Positions 41,083-53,423 of a stretch of 64,000 bases of DNA are shown one piece after another (position 1 is the stretch's first letter; each line of letters opens with the position of its first letter). Under the pieces are notes generated by a model, which saw only the letters and a program-made list of their open reading frames with translations, did no database searches and was not told where the DNA came from. This DNA comes from Erythrophleum ivorense (taxonomy: Eukaryota; Streptophyta; Magnoliopsida; Fabales; Fabaceae). The DNA is taken from the NCBI GenBank assembly GCA_026724425.1, contig JAIUCV010000090.1, positions 744,001 to 808,000 of the forward strand. Direction: 5' to 3'. Both the position numbers and the translations under genes were made by a program.

Positions 41083-44000
41083 AATTGTTGGTGTTGTCTG
41101 TTTCTGTTATTTTACTGTGATAGAGTTAGAGGTTCTCAACACTTGTGGAATTGTGTAGGGACCTTGTTAGTTGGAGGTTTTGAGTCTCACGTTCTGTTTG
41201 ACTCGGGAGCATCTAATTGCTTCATTACTCCGGAGAGAGCTGAGGGTAGTGGTATTCGGAGTAGCGATGGCGAGGCTTCAGGCTTTGTCAAGGTGGCTGG
41301 TGGTGGTTATTTGGCTACTTCGGGCAGAGCTAGAGCAGTTGATGTGCAGATTGCGGGGCAGTCTATGCCAGCAGATTTAGTCATCAGTCCGGTGGAGCTG
41401 TATGACGTGATTTTGGGGATGGACTGGTTATCTCTATACCGAGTTCATCTGGATTGCTACAGAGGTAGAGTGGTGTTTGAGCAGGATGCAGGGAAGTTGG
41501 TTTATCAGGGAGTGAGACCGACTTCGGGGAGTATAGTGATTTCAGCTATTCAGGCAGAGCAGTTGTTAGAGCGGGGCTGCGAAGCCTATTTGGCGACGAT
41601 CACTATGACAGAGTCCAGTGGTGAGGTGAGTCTGCAGGATATTCCGGTTGTCCAGGATTTCGAGGATGTATTTCGGTCGCTGAAGGGATTGCCACCATCT
41701 CGGTCAGATCCTTTCACGATTGATTTAGAGCCCGGGACAGCTCCGATATCGAAGACACCTTACAGGATGGCTCCAGCAGAGATGGCAGAGCTGAAGAAGC
41801 AGCTAGAGGACCTTTTGAGTAAAGGGTTCATCAGACCTAGTGTTTCGCCATGGGGAGCGCCAGTGTTGTTCGTTAAGAAGAAGGATGGCAGTTTTCGGTT
41901 GTGTATTGATTACCGGGGACTTAACCGAGTCACAGTGAAGAACAGGTACCCACTTCCGAGGATCGATGAGTTGTTGGATCAGTTGAGAGGGGCTACTTGG
42001 TTCTCCAAGATTGACTTGGCATCGGGATATCATCAGATTCCGATAGATGAGGCAGATGTCCGGAAGACAGCTTTTCGACGAGGTATGGGCATTTCGAGTT
42101 TGTGGTCATGCCTTTTGGCTTGACTAATGCGCCGGGCATTTATGAGGTTGATGAACGACGTGTTCAGGGAGTTTCTGGATGTGGTTTGTCATTATTTTTA
42201 TTGATGACATTTTGGTGTATTCGAGGAGTCCAGAGGAGCATGCGACTCATTTGAGGCTTGTTTTGGAGAAGCTTCGAGAGCAGAAACTGTTTGCTAAGTT
42301 GAGCAAGTGCAGCTTTTGGCAGAGGGAGATGGGTTTTCTTGGCCACATTGTTTCTGCAGAGGGAGTTTCTGTGGATCCGGCTAAGATTGAGGCTATCAGA
42401 GATTGGCCTAGACCGAGTAGTGCTACCGAGATCAGGAGTTTTCTGGGTTTAGCAGGCTACTTACAGGAGGTTCGTCAAGGGGTTTGCGAGTATGTCTCAG
42501 CCGATGACGAGGTTGACTGGCAAGGATGTGCCGTTTGTGTGGTCGCAGGAGTGCGAGGAGAGCTTTGGGAAGCTCAAGGGGATGTTGACTAGTACACCTG
42601 TTTTGGCATTACCTGACCCGGGGAAGCCATATGCTGTGTACACAGATGCTTCAGGTGTTGGACTTGGTTGTGTTTTGATGCAGGAGGGCAGAGTGATTGC
42701 CTATGCTTCGAGGCAGTTGCAGGGCAGTGAGCGCAACCGTCCTACACATGATCTTGAGTTGGGAGCAGTGGTTTTTGCACTCAATATTTGGAGGTCTTAT
42801 CTTTATGGTGGTAGAGTGCAGATCTTTACAGATCACAAGAGTCTACAGCACATTTTCACTCAGCCTTTGCTGAATGCGAGACAGACGCGTTGGGGTGGAA
42901 TTTCTGGCAGACTATGACTTGGATATTGTTTATCATCCGGGCAAGGCCAATTTGGTGGCAGATGCTTTGAGTCGACGGAGGGTTGATTCAGATAGAGAGC
43001 GTGGTGTTGAGGCGTTGGTCAGGAGATTAGTACATTGCGATTGTGTGCTATTTCAGAGGAGCCTTTGGGTTTAGAGGCAGCTGATCAGGCAGATTTACTC
43101 AGCAGGATCAGAGTGGCGCAGCAGAGTGATCAGGGTTTGATTGATGCTTCGCAGGCAGTTGGTTCTGAGTATCAGGTCTCTTCGAATGGGACTATCTTAG
43201 TTCGTGGGCGAGTTTGTGTGCCCAAGGATGAGGAGTTGAGGCATGAGGTTTTGAGAGAGGCTCATTCGAGCAAGTTTTCGATTCATCCGGGTGCGACCAA
43301 GATGTACCGTGACCTCAAACGGTATTATCATTGGGTTGGGATGAAGAGGGATGTGGCAGATTGGGTTGCGAGGTGCAACACTTGTTCTTTGGTCAAGGCA
43401 GAGCATCAGGTGCCTAGTGGTCTTTTGCAGAGTTTACCCATTCCAGAGTGGAAGTGGGATATGATCACTATGGATTTTGTTGTGGGGTTACCTATCTCAC
43501 GGACTTTCGATGCTATTTGGGTCATTGTGGATCGCTTGACCAAGTCAGCACATTTCTTGGCCATCAAGAAGACAGATGGAGCGGCTGTCTTGGCTAGGAA
43601 GTTTGTGCGAGAGATTGTGAGGCTGCATGGAGTGCCAGCCAGTATTGTGTCGGATAGAGATCCGAGGTTTGCTTCAGAGTTTTGGAGGGCATTTCAGACT
43701 GAGATGGGCACTAAGGTGCATATGAGTACAGCGTATCATCCGCAGACAGATGGGCAGTCAGAGAGGACTATTCAGACTTTGGAGGATCTGCTTAGGATGT
43801 GTGTGCTGGATTGGGGTGGTCATTGGGCTGATCATCTGTGTTTGGCAGAGTTTGCGTATAACAACAGTTTTCAGTCTAGTATTGGTATGGCTCCTTATGA
43901 GGCTTTGTATGGGAGGCCATGCAGGACACCCTTATGCTGGACCCAAGTGGGGGAGCGCAGCATGTTTGGAGCTAGTTTTGTTCAGGAGACGACAGAGAAG

Positions 44001-44522
44001 ATTCGTGTCTTGAGGTTGAACATGAAGGAGGCTCAGGATAGACAGAGGAGTTATGCAGATAGGCGGCGACGTGAGCTTGAGTTTCAGGTGGGAGATAGAG
44101 TTTATCTCAAGATGGCTATGTTGAGGGGCCCTAACAGGTCCATAGCAGAGAACAAGCTCAGTCCGCGCTTTATGGGTCCGTTTCCAGTGGTGGAGCGAGT
44201 TGGGCCAGTGGCTTATCGGTTGGAGTTGCCACCGATTATGAGCGCCTTTCATAAGGTGTTTCATGTTTCTATGTTGAGGAGGTGTTTGCGTCCTTCAGAG
44301 GAGGTTGTGGTGGAGATTCCAGAGGATCTCCAGCCAGATATGACAGTTCCGGCAGTTCCTGTGAGGATTCTTGAGAGGAGAGTCAAGGTTCTGCGGAACA
44401 AGAGAGTGCCATTGTTGAGAGTCTTATGGGACTGTAGTGGCACAGAGGAGCAGACTTGGGAGCCAGAGGCAAAGATGAAGCTGAAGTTCGGAAAGTGGTT
44501 CGACAAGCAGGCTGTGGAGTGA
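41083..44522 (+). pseudogene. pol: Pol of H with about six small indels
   Basis: The sequence is 3440 nt against 3441 in E. Small indels lie near 42077 (-1), 42133 (-2), 42183 (+1), 42463 (+1), 42894 (+1) and 43020 (-1). Protease (41143-), RT with FIDD (42194-42205), RNase H, integrase and the chromodomain-like tail are all recognisable. From 43035 the last 495 codons are open. With the frame broken it cannot make full Pol, unless the indels are consensus errors. Confidence 0.85.
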
Positions 44523-45112
44523 TTCATCTTTGTGGTTCTAGTCTTGTTTTTGGTTTTGTTGTTGTTGGTTTTGGACTTATGTATTTTCGTTTTGTTGTAC
44601 GATATACATTTTTGGAGTTATATGAGATGGAGTTTTGCCTCATATTTTTGGTTATGGTTTGGATGTTACAAGTTTCTTTGGCCGGTGGGGTCATTGAGAG
44701 TTTTAGTCATATGTTGGTACGCGTTTCAGATTTTATTACTCGTTTTGTCTAGAGGCGGTGGGCCTTGTAGACGGTGATTTTATTTGTGTTGGGACGTTAG
44801 GTGCCCAACGGACTTATATTGGGGGTCGCTACCTCGATATGGGTTGTTTTGGTGACAGTGGGTCACGTTTTGGTTGTGACAGGGATCACATTTTGGTTGT
44901 GACTTCGGGTCACGTTTGGTTTTGTGACATTGATCACATTTTGGTACTGGACCGTGAGTTGCAGTACGGATGTCATGACTGCGGTTATGGCATTGAGAGT
45001 AATAATATCTTGGAAACATGCGTATAACATAGGACTAAAATTTGAGTTTTGAGGTCTGGGAGAGACGTTTGTGTTGGGATTCGAGGACGAATCCATTTTA
45101 GTGGGGGAGAAT
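44523..45112 (+). other. 3' untranslated region and polypurine tract of H
   Basis: Repeats containing GGTCAC and GTGAC words lie at about 44850-44960, as in E. The polypurine tract AGTGGGGGAGAAT directly precedes the 3' LTR. No gene is present. Confidence 0.75.
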
Positions 45113-46485
45113 TGTAACATCCGTGAACCTGGAAGTTGTTTTGGAAGTGGTGTTGGACGATGCTAGGGGTTCGGGAGTAGTTGGCACATGCTCTTAGAGG
45201 TGTGAATTGAGGGTTGGCTGTACATGTTCTTGTTTGATTGTTGTGCAGTCGGTCTAAGGTTCAAGCATCGCGAAGAAAGTGTGTTAAATTCTTCTGAACG
45301 ACTAGTATCGATCGACACCCGAAGGGTGTCGATCGACACCGGTTTTCGGGTTTGATTTCCGGTTTAAGTCGATCGATTTGCAATTGGAGTTGGTTTGGTC
45401 GATTGGTGTCGACCGACACCAAGGGAGGGTGTCGATCGACACCGGTTATTGAGAAATCGACCGGTTTGATTCAAGTCGGCTGGTTTTGGGCTGGTTTGGG
45501 CGAAAAAAGCCCTAGACTCGCGTTTTTAAGCCCTGTGGCCGCGAGAAAGGCACAGTTTTCGAGATATCAAGGTTCTTAGGCGATTTTTGGAGGATTGGAG
45601 GTGATTTCTGAGTTTCTGGGTTGAATCCGTGGCTGTTCTTCGTTGTTCCTTCTCCTTTCCTTCCTTTCAATCCCTTTTCAAGGTGAGTGCGTGACTGTAG
45701 GTCCGTTAATCACTAGAGATTGTTTAATTTGAGTTTATGTTGTTGTTCTTGAGTTGTTCTTCGGTTTTATGTGGTTTGATGCGTATATGGGGGTTGAATC
45801 CCATTGATTGTTGTTGTTTCTACTGTTTTTCGCACTGTTTCATCGCGTTTGGTTTCTGGGCGTCGAGCCGGTGTCGAGCGACACTCGATGAGTGTCGATC
45901 GACACTCGGGAGGCTGGCGTCGATCGACACCATAGAGGTGTCGGTCGACACCGACCTGGGTGTCAGGAAACGTGGGTGTTTCCTGACAGGGAATGTTTAT
46001 ATTGTTGAGTATGGTTGAGCATTGTTATTGTTGTTGATTATTGTGATGTCTTGTCTAGTGTTTGACGTAATTGGCCTGTAGGCAGGATGATCCACTCACT
46101 AAGTATTTATGATAATACTTACGCATCTCTTTCGTAATGTGATGCAGGTAACAGCAATGTTCTTCCGCGGAAAGAGACCGAGAGAAGAGGATGATGAGAT
46201 TAGGAATTTGATTCTGGCTTTGTTGTTATGGTTGACCAGAAATTCATGAGTTTAGGGTGTTATAGACTTTATTTTAATAATGTAGCAAACCGGTTTAGGT
46301 TGCTTATTGGTTATTGGTTTTATTGGTTTTATTCTTTATTGGTTATTGTTGAATAATTATTTATGATTTAATAATATTGGTTTTCTTCCGCATTGTGTTG
46401 AATTAGCTGTTGAGGATTAATATTTATGGGAATGTTAATCTGGGCTAATTATAAAAAAAAAAAAAAAAAAAGCTTGGTTGTTTCA
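45113..46485 (+). repeat. 3' LTR of element H
   Basis: This has the same length and layout as 38031-39403. The substitution is in the GGGCGAGAAAAG region (A here), and the A-run near the end is 19 rather than 20 bases. Confidence 0.9.
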
Positions 46486-47615
46486 CCAGGTTTGCTACAT
46501 TATTAAAAATAAAGACTAACACCCTAAATCAGGAATTCCTTGTCAACCACAACAATAAAGCCAGAATCAAATTCCTAATCTCATCATCCTCTTCTCTCGG
46601 TCTCTTTCCGCGGAAGAACATTGCTGTTACCTGCATCACATTGGAATAGAGATGCGTAAGTATTATCATAAATACTTAGTGAGTGGATCATCCTGCCTAC
46701 AATCTCACCGACTCCGTCTTCTCCGTCACCACCGAAACCACCGTCCTCTTACACGATTTCTCCGCCAGAAATTCCTCCTCAATCGTCTTCAAGGAATACA
46801 TAATCTACGCCTCCGAGAAACTCTCTCTCTATTTCAAACCTCACAAAGGCTCAATCGCATTCATCAACGCCGTTGAAATCGTCTCCGTTCCCGACGAGCT
46901 TCTCCCTGATTCGGCTTCCTCTGTTCCCCAAGCTCCCGATTTCAAAGGATTAAGCAGCTTCTCTCTCCAAATCACTCACCGATTAAACATCGGAGGCGAT
47001 TTAGTTTCCCCCAACATCGATCCTCTCTCTCGCACTTGGCTCTCCGATAAACCCTACAATTCCTTCCCGGAAGGCTCTCGAAACGTCACCGTGGATCCCA
47101 AAACGATCACTTATCCAGAAGGCGGAGCCACGAGGCTAATCGCTCCTCATCCGGTTTACGCGACGGCGGCGGAAATGGCGGATGCGCAAACCACGGAATC
47201 TAAATCAACAACAATAACAATGCTCAACAATATCAACAACAACAGTATAAACCTTCCCTGTCAGGAAACACCCATGTTTCCTGACACCCAGGTCGGTGTC
47301 GACCGACACCTCTATGGTGTCGATCGACGCCAGCCTTCTGAGTGTCGATCGACACTCAACGAGTGTCGCTCGACACCAGCTCGACGCCCAGAAACCAACA
47401 GCAACGAAAATCGCATAAACACACAATTTTTGTGGGATTCAACCCCCACATCGATCAAACAACAATGAAACTCGACCATAACTCATGAACAACTCGAAAA
47501 ACTCAACAACAACTCGAAATCAATCAAACTCTAATGATTTAACGGGCCTACAGTCACGCACTCACCTTAGAACGGATTGAAAGGAAGGAGAAGAGATGAA
47601 ACAACAACCACAAGC
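46486..47615 (-). repeat. 3' LTR of element G, continued, with foreign patch
   Basis: This continues from 38030 after the CCAGG duplication and matches 56612-57280 except where a gene patch replaces about 35 bp. It stops near 47615, where it is joined to sequence from the start of pol. The inverted repeat is present with a changed loop near 47260-47290, followed by palindromes to about 47375. Confidence 0.85.
46699..47204 (+). pseudogene. Captured fragment of a CrRLK1L (malectin-like) receptor kinase
   Basis: About 168 codons are open and GC-richer than the LTR around them. They encode part of the extracellular malectin-like region: FSARNSSSIVFKEY, AFINAVEIVSVPDELLPDS, RLNIGGDLVSPNIDPLSRTW and PVYATAAEMADAQT are typical of the FERONIA/THESEUS family; I think the ERULUS (CAP1) branch fits best, from memory. 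The kinase domain, signal peptide and transmembrane part are absent. LTR sequence on both sides happens to extend the frame (46683-47468). The patch is antisense to G and replaces LTR sequence that is present in the other LTR of G. It is a non-functional copy, not a gene. Confidence 0.8.
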
Positions 47616-47721
47616 CTCAACCTCTAACTCTATCACAGTAAAATAACAGAAACAGACAACACCAACAATTCTACCTTAAGAATTTAAAAGTCTGAGTCAA
47701 GATTTTACCTGTGATCTGGCC
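47616..47721 (-). pseudogene. gag: Gag end and gag-pol boundary of element G
   Basis: Reading the minus strand this is the last part of gag with the GTAAAATC donor-like site, the TAG and the first bases of pol. On its left it is fused to LTR sequence, with all of pol lost. On its right it is interrupted by I after TGGCC. Confidence 0.75.
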
Positions 47722-49174
47722 TGAAACAACCGACATTTTTTTTTTTTTTTTTATCTTAAACAATTCTAGCGGAAGTCTTAAAAATCTTTAAATAAATAAA
47801 TCAATCAATTCAACAATGATCAACGGAAGCAAATAACAAAAGCAAATAAGCCTAACAACTTAGATGAATTCAAATAAAACAATAAATCCTATCATCCTCT
47901 CCTTCGGGCTCGATTCCACGATCACACTTTACTTTTACCTGCATCACATGGCAAAAAGAGATGCGTGAGTATTATCATAAATACTCAGTGAGACGATCAC
48001 TCTGTCTACAGGCCATTTACGCAATTTCTAGACCATTTTAAGTCTTTTAAATATTTTCCACAATTATTAAATAATTTTCCACATCGATAAACCACATTAA
48101 TAATTCTCATAATTATTAAAATACTTTCTCATAAACATTAGATAATTCTCATAATTAAAGAAATAGTTTTTATCACTTAAATCATTTACCACAACTATTA
48201 AATAATTTCCCACAAATTATTAACATCAATTCCACAATATAATCCATCAATTAATTACTTAAACCACCATTAAATAATTAATGACACTTACGATAATTAT
48301 CCCAATTATTAAATATTTTCACACACTTAAATCACATTCAAATAATTATTAAATAATTCTCAAAATTAAATTAGAATATTAATTAATTATTAATTCGAAA
48401 ATAATTAATTAAACCAATTAAATAACCACTTACTTCAATTAAACCATTTAAATCGATTTTAACCAACATTTCCAATTTCAATTCGATTTAAACCGGAATG
48501 CCTGACCGAACTAGACTGGTGTCGATCGACACCATCACTTGGTGTCGATCGACACTAGTTCGACAGAGCGACTCCGAGTTCGATTCAACAACAACGCAAA
48601 CACAGAAAATCAAGGTAATTCAACACAGATACGAATCAAACACACAATCATCACGAAATCATCACGAAATCATCACATAAACTCTTCAAAACTCAAGAAC
48701 ACACCAAATCAACAATCAACAATCGCCCATCTAGAAACTACGGACCTACAGTCACGCACTCACCTCGACAACGGATTGAAAAGGGGGAAAACGAGAAAAC
48801 GATGAACAGTAATCCCGATGAACAGTACGCGATGAACACTAACTCCGGCGATGAACAGTATACGGCGATGAACAGTAACTCCGGCGATGAACAATACTCC
48901 GGATGAACAGTATACGATGATGAACAGTAACTCCGGTGATGAATAGTAACTCCGGATGAACAGTACTCTGCGATGAACAGTGCTTCGTGATGAACAGTGC
49001 GCGGCTGCCTTCTATTTATTCACGAAACTTAGGGCTTTTACACAAAACCAGTCCAAACCGGACAATTGAAATCAAACCGAAAACAATTTTCTTAACCGGT
49101 GTCGATCGACACCAATCCGTGGTGTCGCTCGACACCACACAAAAATTCTAAATCTTTGGTTTACGGATGTTACA
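47722..49174 (-). repeat. 3' LTR of element I
   Basis: The 1453-bp LTR has an AT-rich segment (48040-48470) rich in AATTATTAAATAATT words, only four palindromes (starts 48519, 48542, 49099, 49122; both pairs 23 bp apart), the G-C hairpin (47966-47987) and a 12-copy short repeat array (48800-49000). The leader-intron donor block CACTCACCTCGACAACGG is conserved. Confidence 0.85.
48800..49000. repeat. Array of 12 GATGAACAGTA units in LTR of I
   Basis: Twelve copies of GATGAACAGT(A), some with one change, are separated by 4-9 variable bases, often CTCCGG or TACGGC. The same array is in the other LTR at about 54450-54650. In element orientation the word is TACTGTTCATC. Confidence 0.85.
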
Positions 49175-50295
49175 ATTCTCCCCCACTAAACTGGATTCGA
49201 CCTCGAATCCCAACACAACACGTCTACCAAAGACGGCAAACCGGCCCTCAACTGGCCCACCACAAGAGATCATCACTAAACCGGATTCAACCTCGAACCC
49301 TAACACAACACGTCTACCCAAGAAGTCAAACCCGGCCCAAACTGGCCGAAACACAACAGATCCTCAACTGATCTCAGAGACTCACATCTAATCATATGTT
49401 ATATACGCGTTTCCAGACATTCATTACTCTTATCTCAAAACTCAAACCACTTATATTGGAGCCACGGCGTCCACATAAGTCTGCCAGAGAACCAACGTCT
49501 CCACACAACAAAGATGCAAGAGACCCACCCGTCTCTCTCAAGAGATCCACCCGTCTCTTGATACTCACTTCGTGACTCGTCAGCCACAAGTAAGCAGCAC
49601 CCTTATACCAAGTATCACACTCGTATAAGTCTGCAAGCCCTTATCATGGGGTAGCTAATCCCAGGTAATGCCACATGAGATCGCAATCTCCCTACTTATA
49701 CTGAGGTTATTAACCCCAGATAAGTCTGCAAAAACAAACCGTGGCCCCTTATCCGCAAATAAGTCCGCCACCTGTAGCCCCATACCCGCAGGTAAGTCCG
49801 CTACCACCCATACTGAGACACCACACTCAAATAGGTCTGCAGGAGAATACAATCTCCTAAACGTAAGAGTAATAAATCTGAAACGCCTATAACATATCCG
49901 ACTAGAACTGTCTCATGACAAAACTGGTCACAACTCAACTCAAACTAACCAGAGCGTTTGTTTACGCATGTTACAACAGTGATGCTTAGCCTCTAGACTG
50001 ACCGCACAACAATCAAACAAGAACATGCACAGCCGATCAGAGATTAACAACATGCTTAACATGTGCAAACTACACATTGGTTTTACTCAACAAAACTCGA
50101 AGCACACGATATTCCCTAACCCGGAATACCTCCAACACACGACCACAAAAGGCCAACACAACCTGTAACATCCGAAACTCAGATTTATAAGGAAAACTCC
50201 ATCTTATAAATCTCCAACTATGTATTTCATACAACGAACGAACATACATACACCGCTCAACAAAGTACCTAACCGACTCATACAGAACCATAAGG
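49175..50295 (-). other. 3' untranslated region of I with direct repeats
   Basis: A tandem duplication of about 91 bp (from 49184 and 49275) is followed by several imperfect repeats built on TAAGTCTGC and CCCAGGTAA-like words (49440-49850). A short LTR-like segment is visible at about 49965-50045. No gene is found. Confidence 0.65.
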
Positions 50296-52135
50296 ATGAG
50301 AAACTCACTCTACGACTTTCTTGTTGAACCACTTCCTGAACTTCAGCTCTATCTTTGCTTAGAGCCTCCCAAATTTTTATCCTCTGTACCGCTACTGTCT
50401 CGCAAGACTCTCACAACGACACTCTCTAGTTCCGCAGAACCTCGATTCTCCTCTTGAGAATCCTCACAGAATGCCAACACGGGCCAAAATATTCCCCAAG
50501 AAACTTAGCCACTAACTCTTCTGAAGGATTAAGATATTTTCTCAACATCCCTACGTGAAACATCTCACGAAAAGCACTCATAAACACAAGTAGCTCCATA
50601 AATGCTGCGCTCCCCCACTTGGGTCCAGCATACTAGTGTCCTACAAGACAACACTAACCTGAAAAAAATTGTTTCTGTAAGCAACTCGACCAACTCGAAT
50701 GGTCCGCCCAAAGGCCACCCCGAACTAATACACACGTCTTACAAAGACTACAAAACCCGACCTCGCAAGGCCACAACACTGGAATCCTCACTGATCCCCG
50801 AGACTCTCATTCAATCCTAAGTTATACGCACCACTCAAGACATTTTTCTCTTAACTCATTATCCACAACACTTATATTGGGGCCACGGCTCCCAAATAAG
50901 TCCAAACTAAAACTACTTGTATTGGGGCCACGGCTCCCAAACAAGTCTGCAACTACCCAAACTGGGGCCACGGCCTCCCAGATGGGCCTGCCATCGCTTA
51001 TACCGAAGCCACGGCACTCTGATAAGCTACTCACACTGAAGCCACGGCACTCAGGTAAGTCTGCTAGAGAACAAAAGTCTCCCATAAATGTAATGAGTTA
51101 TTCAGGACCGCAGCCATTAGAGAAAAATTCTTAAACGCTTATAACAAAAGATTGAAATGTCTCAACTCCTCATTCCTCGGGTACACCAACCCGACTACTC
51201 ACAAAAACGTCCATTCGATGAGACCAAAAACTCGGCGTCAACTACTCACGATTGCATTAAACAGACTATGCTCACTCTGCTGAGCCATTCTGATTTTACT
51301 AAGCAACAATCTGCACAACTAGCTCTAAGCCCCAAGGCTTCTCAAAACTTTCCTCGCACTTATGCGAGTACACAAACGGAACATCCTTGCCCGTCAGCTT
51401 GTCATTGGCTGCGACAACTCGCAAAACCCCTTAACAAAACCCCAGTAGTACTTTGCTACACCCGGAAACCTCTGATCCCGGAAGCACTACTCGACTTAAG
51501 CGTAAACCGTGAAAGCTTCAAAAATTGCCAGATCTACAGGAAACACCCTCTGCAGAACTCATGATTCAGAAAACCAATTGTCGCTGCCAGAAACTGCACT
51601 TGCTCCACTTAGCATACAGCTTCTGTTCCCGCAGCATTTCCAAAACCAAACTCTAATGAGCCTCATGCTCCCCGGAACTCTACGAGCTCCTGAAAACTCA
51701 GATATCCTCGATATCCTCGGAATTCCTCTATAGTCACCTCACCACTGAACTCCAAAAACGATCGTCGCCAAAAACCTCGTAGCTTGCTCTAACATTTGCT
51801 CAGCCTGCATAGCCGAGACATAAAACTTTCGGAAGTCGGTTTTACTCCCTGGGACACCAACCTCCTTGCATCCCGCTCAAACACGGCCGTAAGTAGCCAG
51901 GAACCCTCCACCGGTCCCCTAGACTAAACCCGAACGCTTACCAGCGTTACTCCGATTGCCGCTACACTTGGCACGCTCCGGAGTAATGAAACAACCCGAT
52001 GCTTCATAACTCAATAACATGTGGCACTCACAACCGCCCCTAACAAGGTCCTTATACAAAACACATGCGTCGAGAACCCCACAACTCCATCACCGGCGAA
52101 ATAACGAGACAACTACCACGACAATGATCACTAAC
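50296..52135 (-). pseudogene. pol: Degraded pol fragments of I
   Basis: Recognisable pieces on the minus strand are the end of the chromodomain-like tail (50296-50600), a short integrase piece (50600-50750), bits of the RNase H linker and RT (51260-51720) and protease (about 51740-52080). Between them, 50755-51160 is 3'-untranslated sequence of the K/L subfamily, with GGGGCCACGG repeats, so this is a mosaic. No long frame is open. Confidence 0.7.
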
Positions 52136-52149
52136 TAACTTACGAAGCC

Positions 52150-53262
52150 CGAATCAAAGATTTACCTGTGATCTGTCCAGACTGACTAGTCGGACCAACC
52201 CCCACCAAAGGATACACCCGCGGTGCCGCTCCTAACTGAGCCACTGGCTGAACCGCTGCTACCGCCATCACAACCACACAAGATGCGCTGTGTTTTCCAC
52301 AGCACCACAACCACTACGACCCTTCTGGCCGCCTAAAGAACATATGCACTGAGTCATGATGCTCAACCAAGGTCCCTGCAAGAACCTCTACACAAAACCG
52401 CTCGTCCTCCCAAAACACGTCACGTATGAAGCACGAGTCTTCTGAACTCCGCGTCATATTCCCGCACTGAACTCTCTCGCTATGAGACAGCGCCATAAAC
52501 CTCAACTGAAGGCGATCTTGCGCCTCCTGAGGGAAAACACTTGGCGTTGAACTCCACTAGGAATTCGCCCCAAGTCTACACTGCCCTCTGAGCCTCAATA
52601 GCTCTCCACCATAAAACGTGCATCTCCACCAAGATAATGCACCGTCAACTCCACCTGATACACCGCAGGATATCTGATCGACCGGAAAAACCGGTCCAGT
52701 CTCAAACGCCACTCAACGGCCTCCCCAGGCCCAATTCTGCCCTCGCAGAAAGGCGTAACACACATCTGCATCTGTCCCATCAACTCGAGATAAGACGGAC
52801 TCTCACCAACTGCAGCCTCATGCTGCCCAACAACCGCAGCACCATGCTGCGCTCCGGCCGCCGGAGGTATGCCCGAATCCTGCTCTGGAACCGCTGACGG
52901 AACCTGTGCCAACAACTGCGTCAGTAACCCCACAACACGGTCACCATGACCCTGAGCTGGAGCCGTACCCCCTACCCGGGCCTCCCCAACTCCCGTGCCT
53001 CTACCGGCACCCAAACTGGCCTCACTCCCCACACTCACTCAATGAGCCACTGACACAGACGCCAACTAAGCGTCGCACCCGCTCCCGACTCAGCCGCTGC
53101 TCCACGACCACAACTCCGGCCTCCATGGCCCGCAACTTGACCACCACGGCCAACTTCTCTGCCCCCACGGGCAACCACTCCGCCACCACGGGCAAACTCT
53201 CTGCCACCACGGGCAAACTCTACCGCGACCTCTAACGCCGCAACCTCTAGTACCTGCATCCA
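52150..53262 (-). pseudogene. gag: Degraded gag of I
   Basis: The minus strand shows the RG-rich start (53050-53260), the Ala/Gly linker and part of the capsid (52595-53038 open), then frameshifts. The knuckle region is largely lost. A primer site of 11/12 matches is at 53409-53420. Confidence 0.7.
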
Positions 53263-53423
53263 ACTCACTGTTCCCCAAAGAACAGTAGACAAGCAAACTA
53301 GAAACACAAACTAAAGCACAAAACACATAACTCACCGCGGAATCTCTTTGAAGCCCAAAGAGGATGATACTAAAAACTATCAACCTAGCACGTCCTAAAA
53401 CCGTCTAGCCTCTGATACCAAAA

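Larger units (their letters stand above)
38031..46485 (+). mobile_element. Element H: full-length chromovirus with many small frameshifts
   Basis: The 8455-bp element carries LTRs of 1373 bp (38031-39403, 45113-46485) that differ by one substitution and two one-base length changes as far as I can see. The target duplication is CCAGG (38026-38030, 46486-46490). It inserted in the 3' LTR of G. Confidence 0.9.

Noticed and set aside
46683..47468. Receptor-kinase-like frame as a real gene
   Set aside because: It has LTR sequence at both ends, no signal peptide, membrane segment or kinase domain, and sits inside one LTR.
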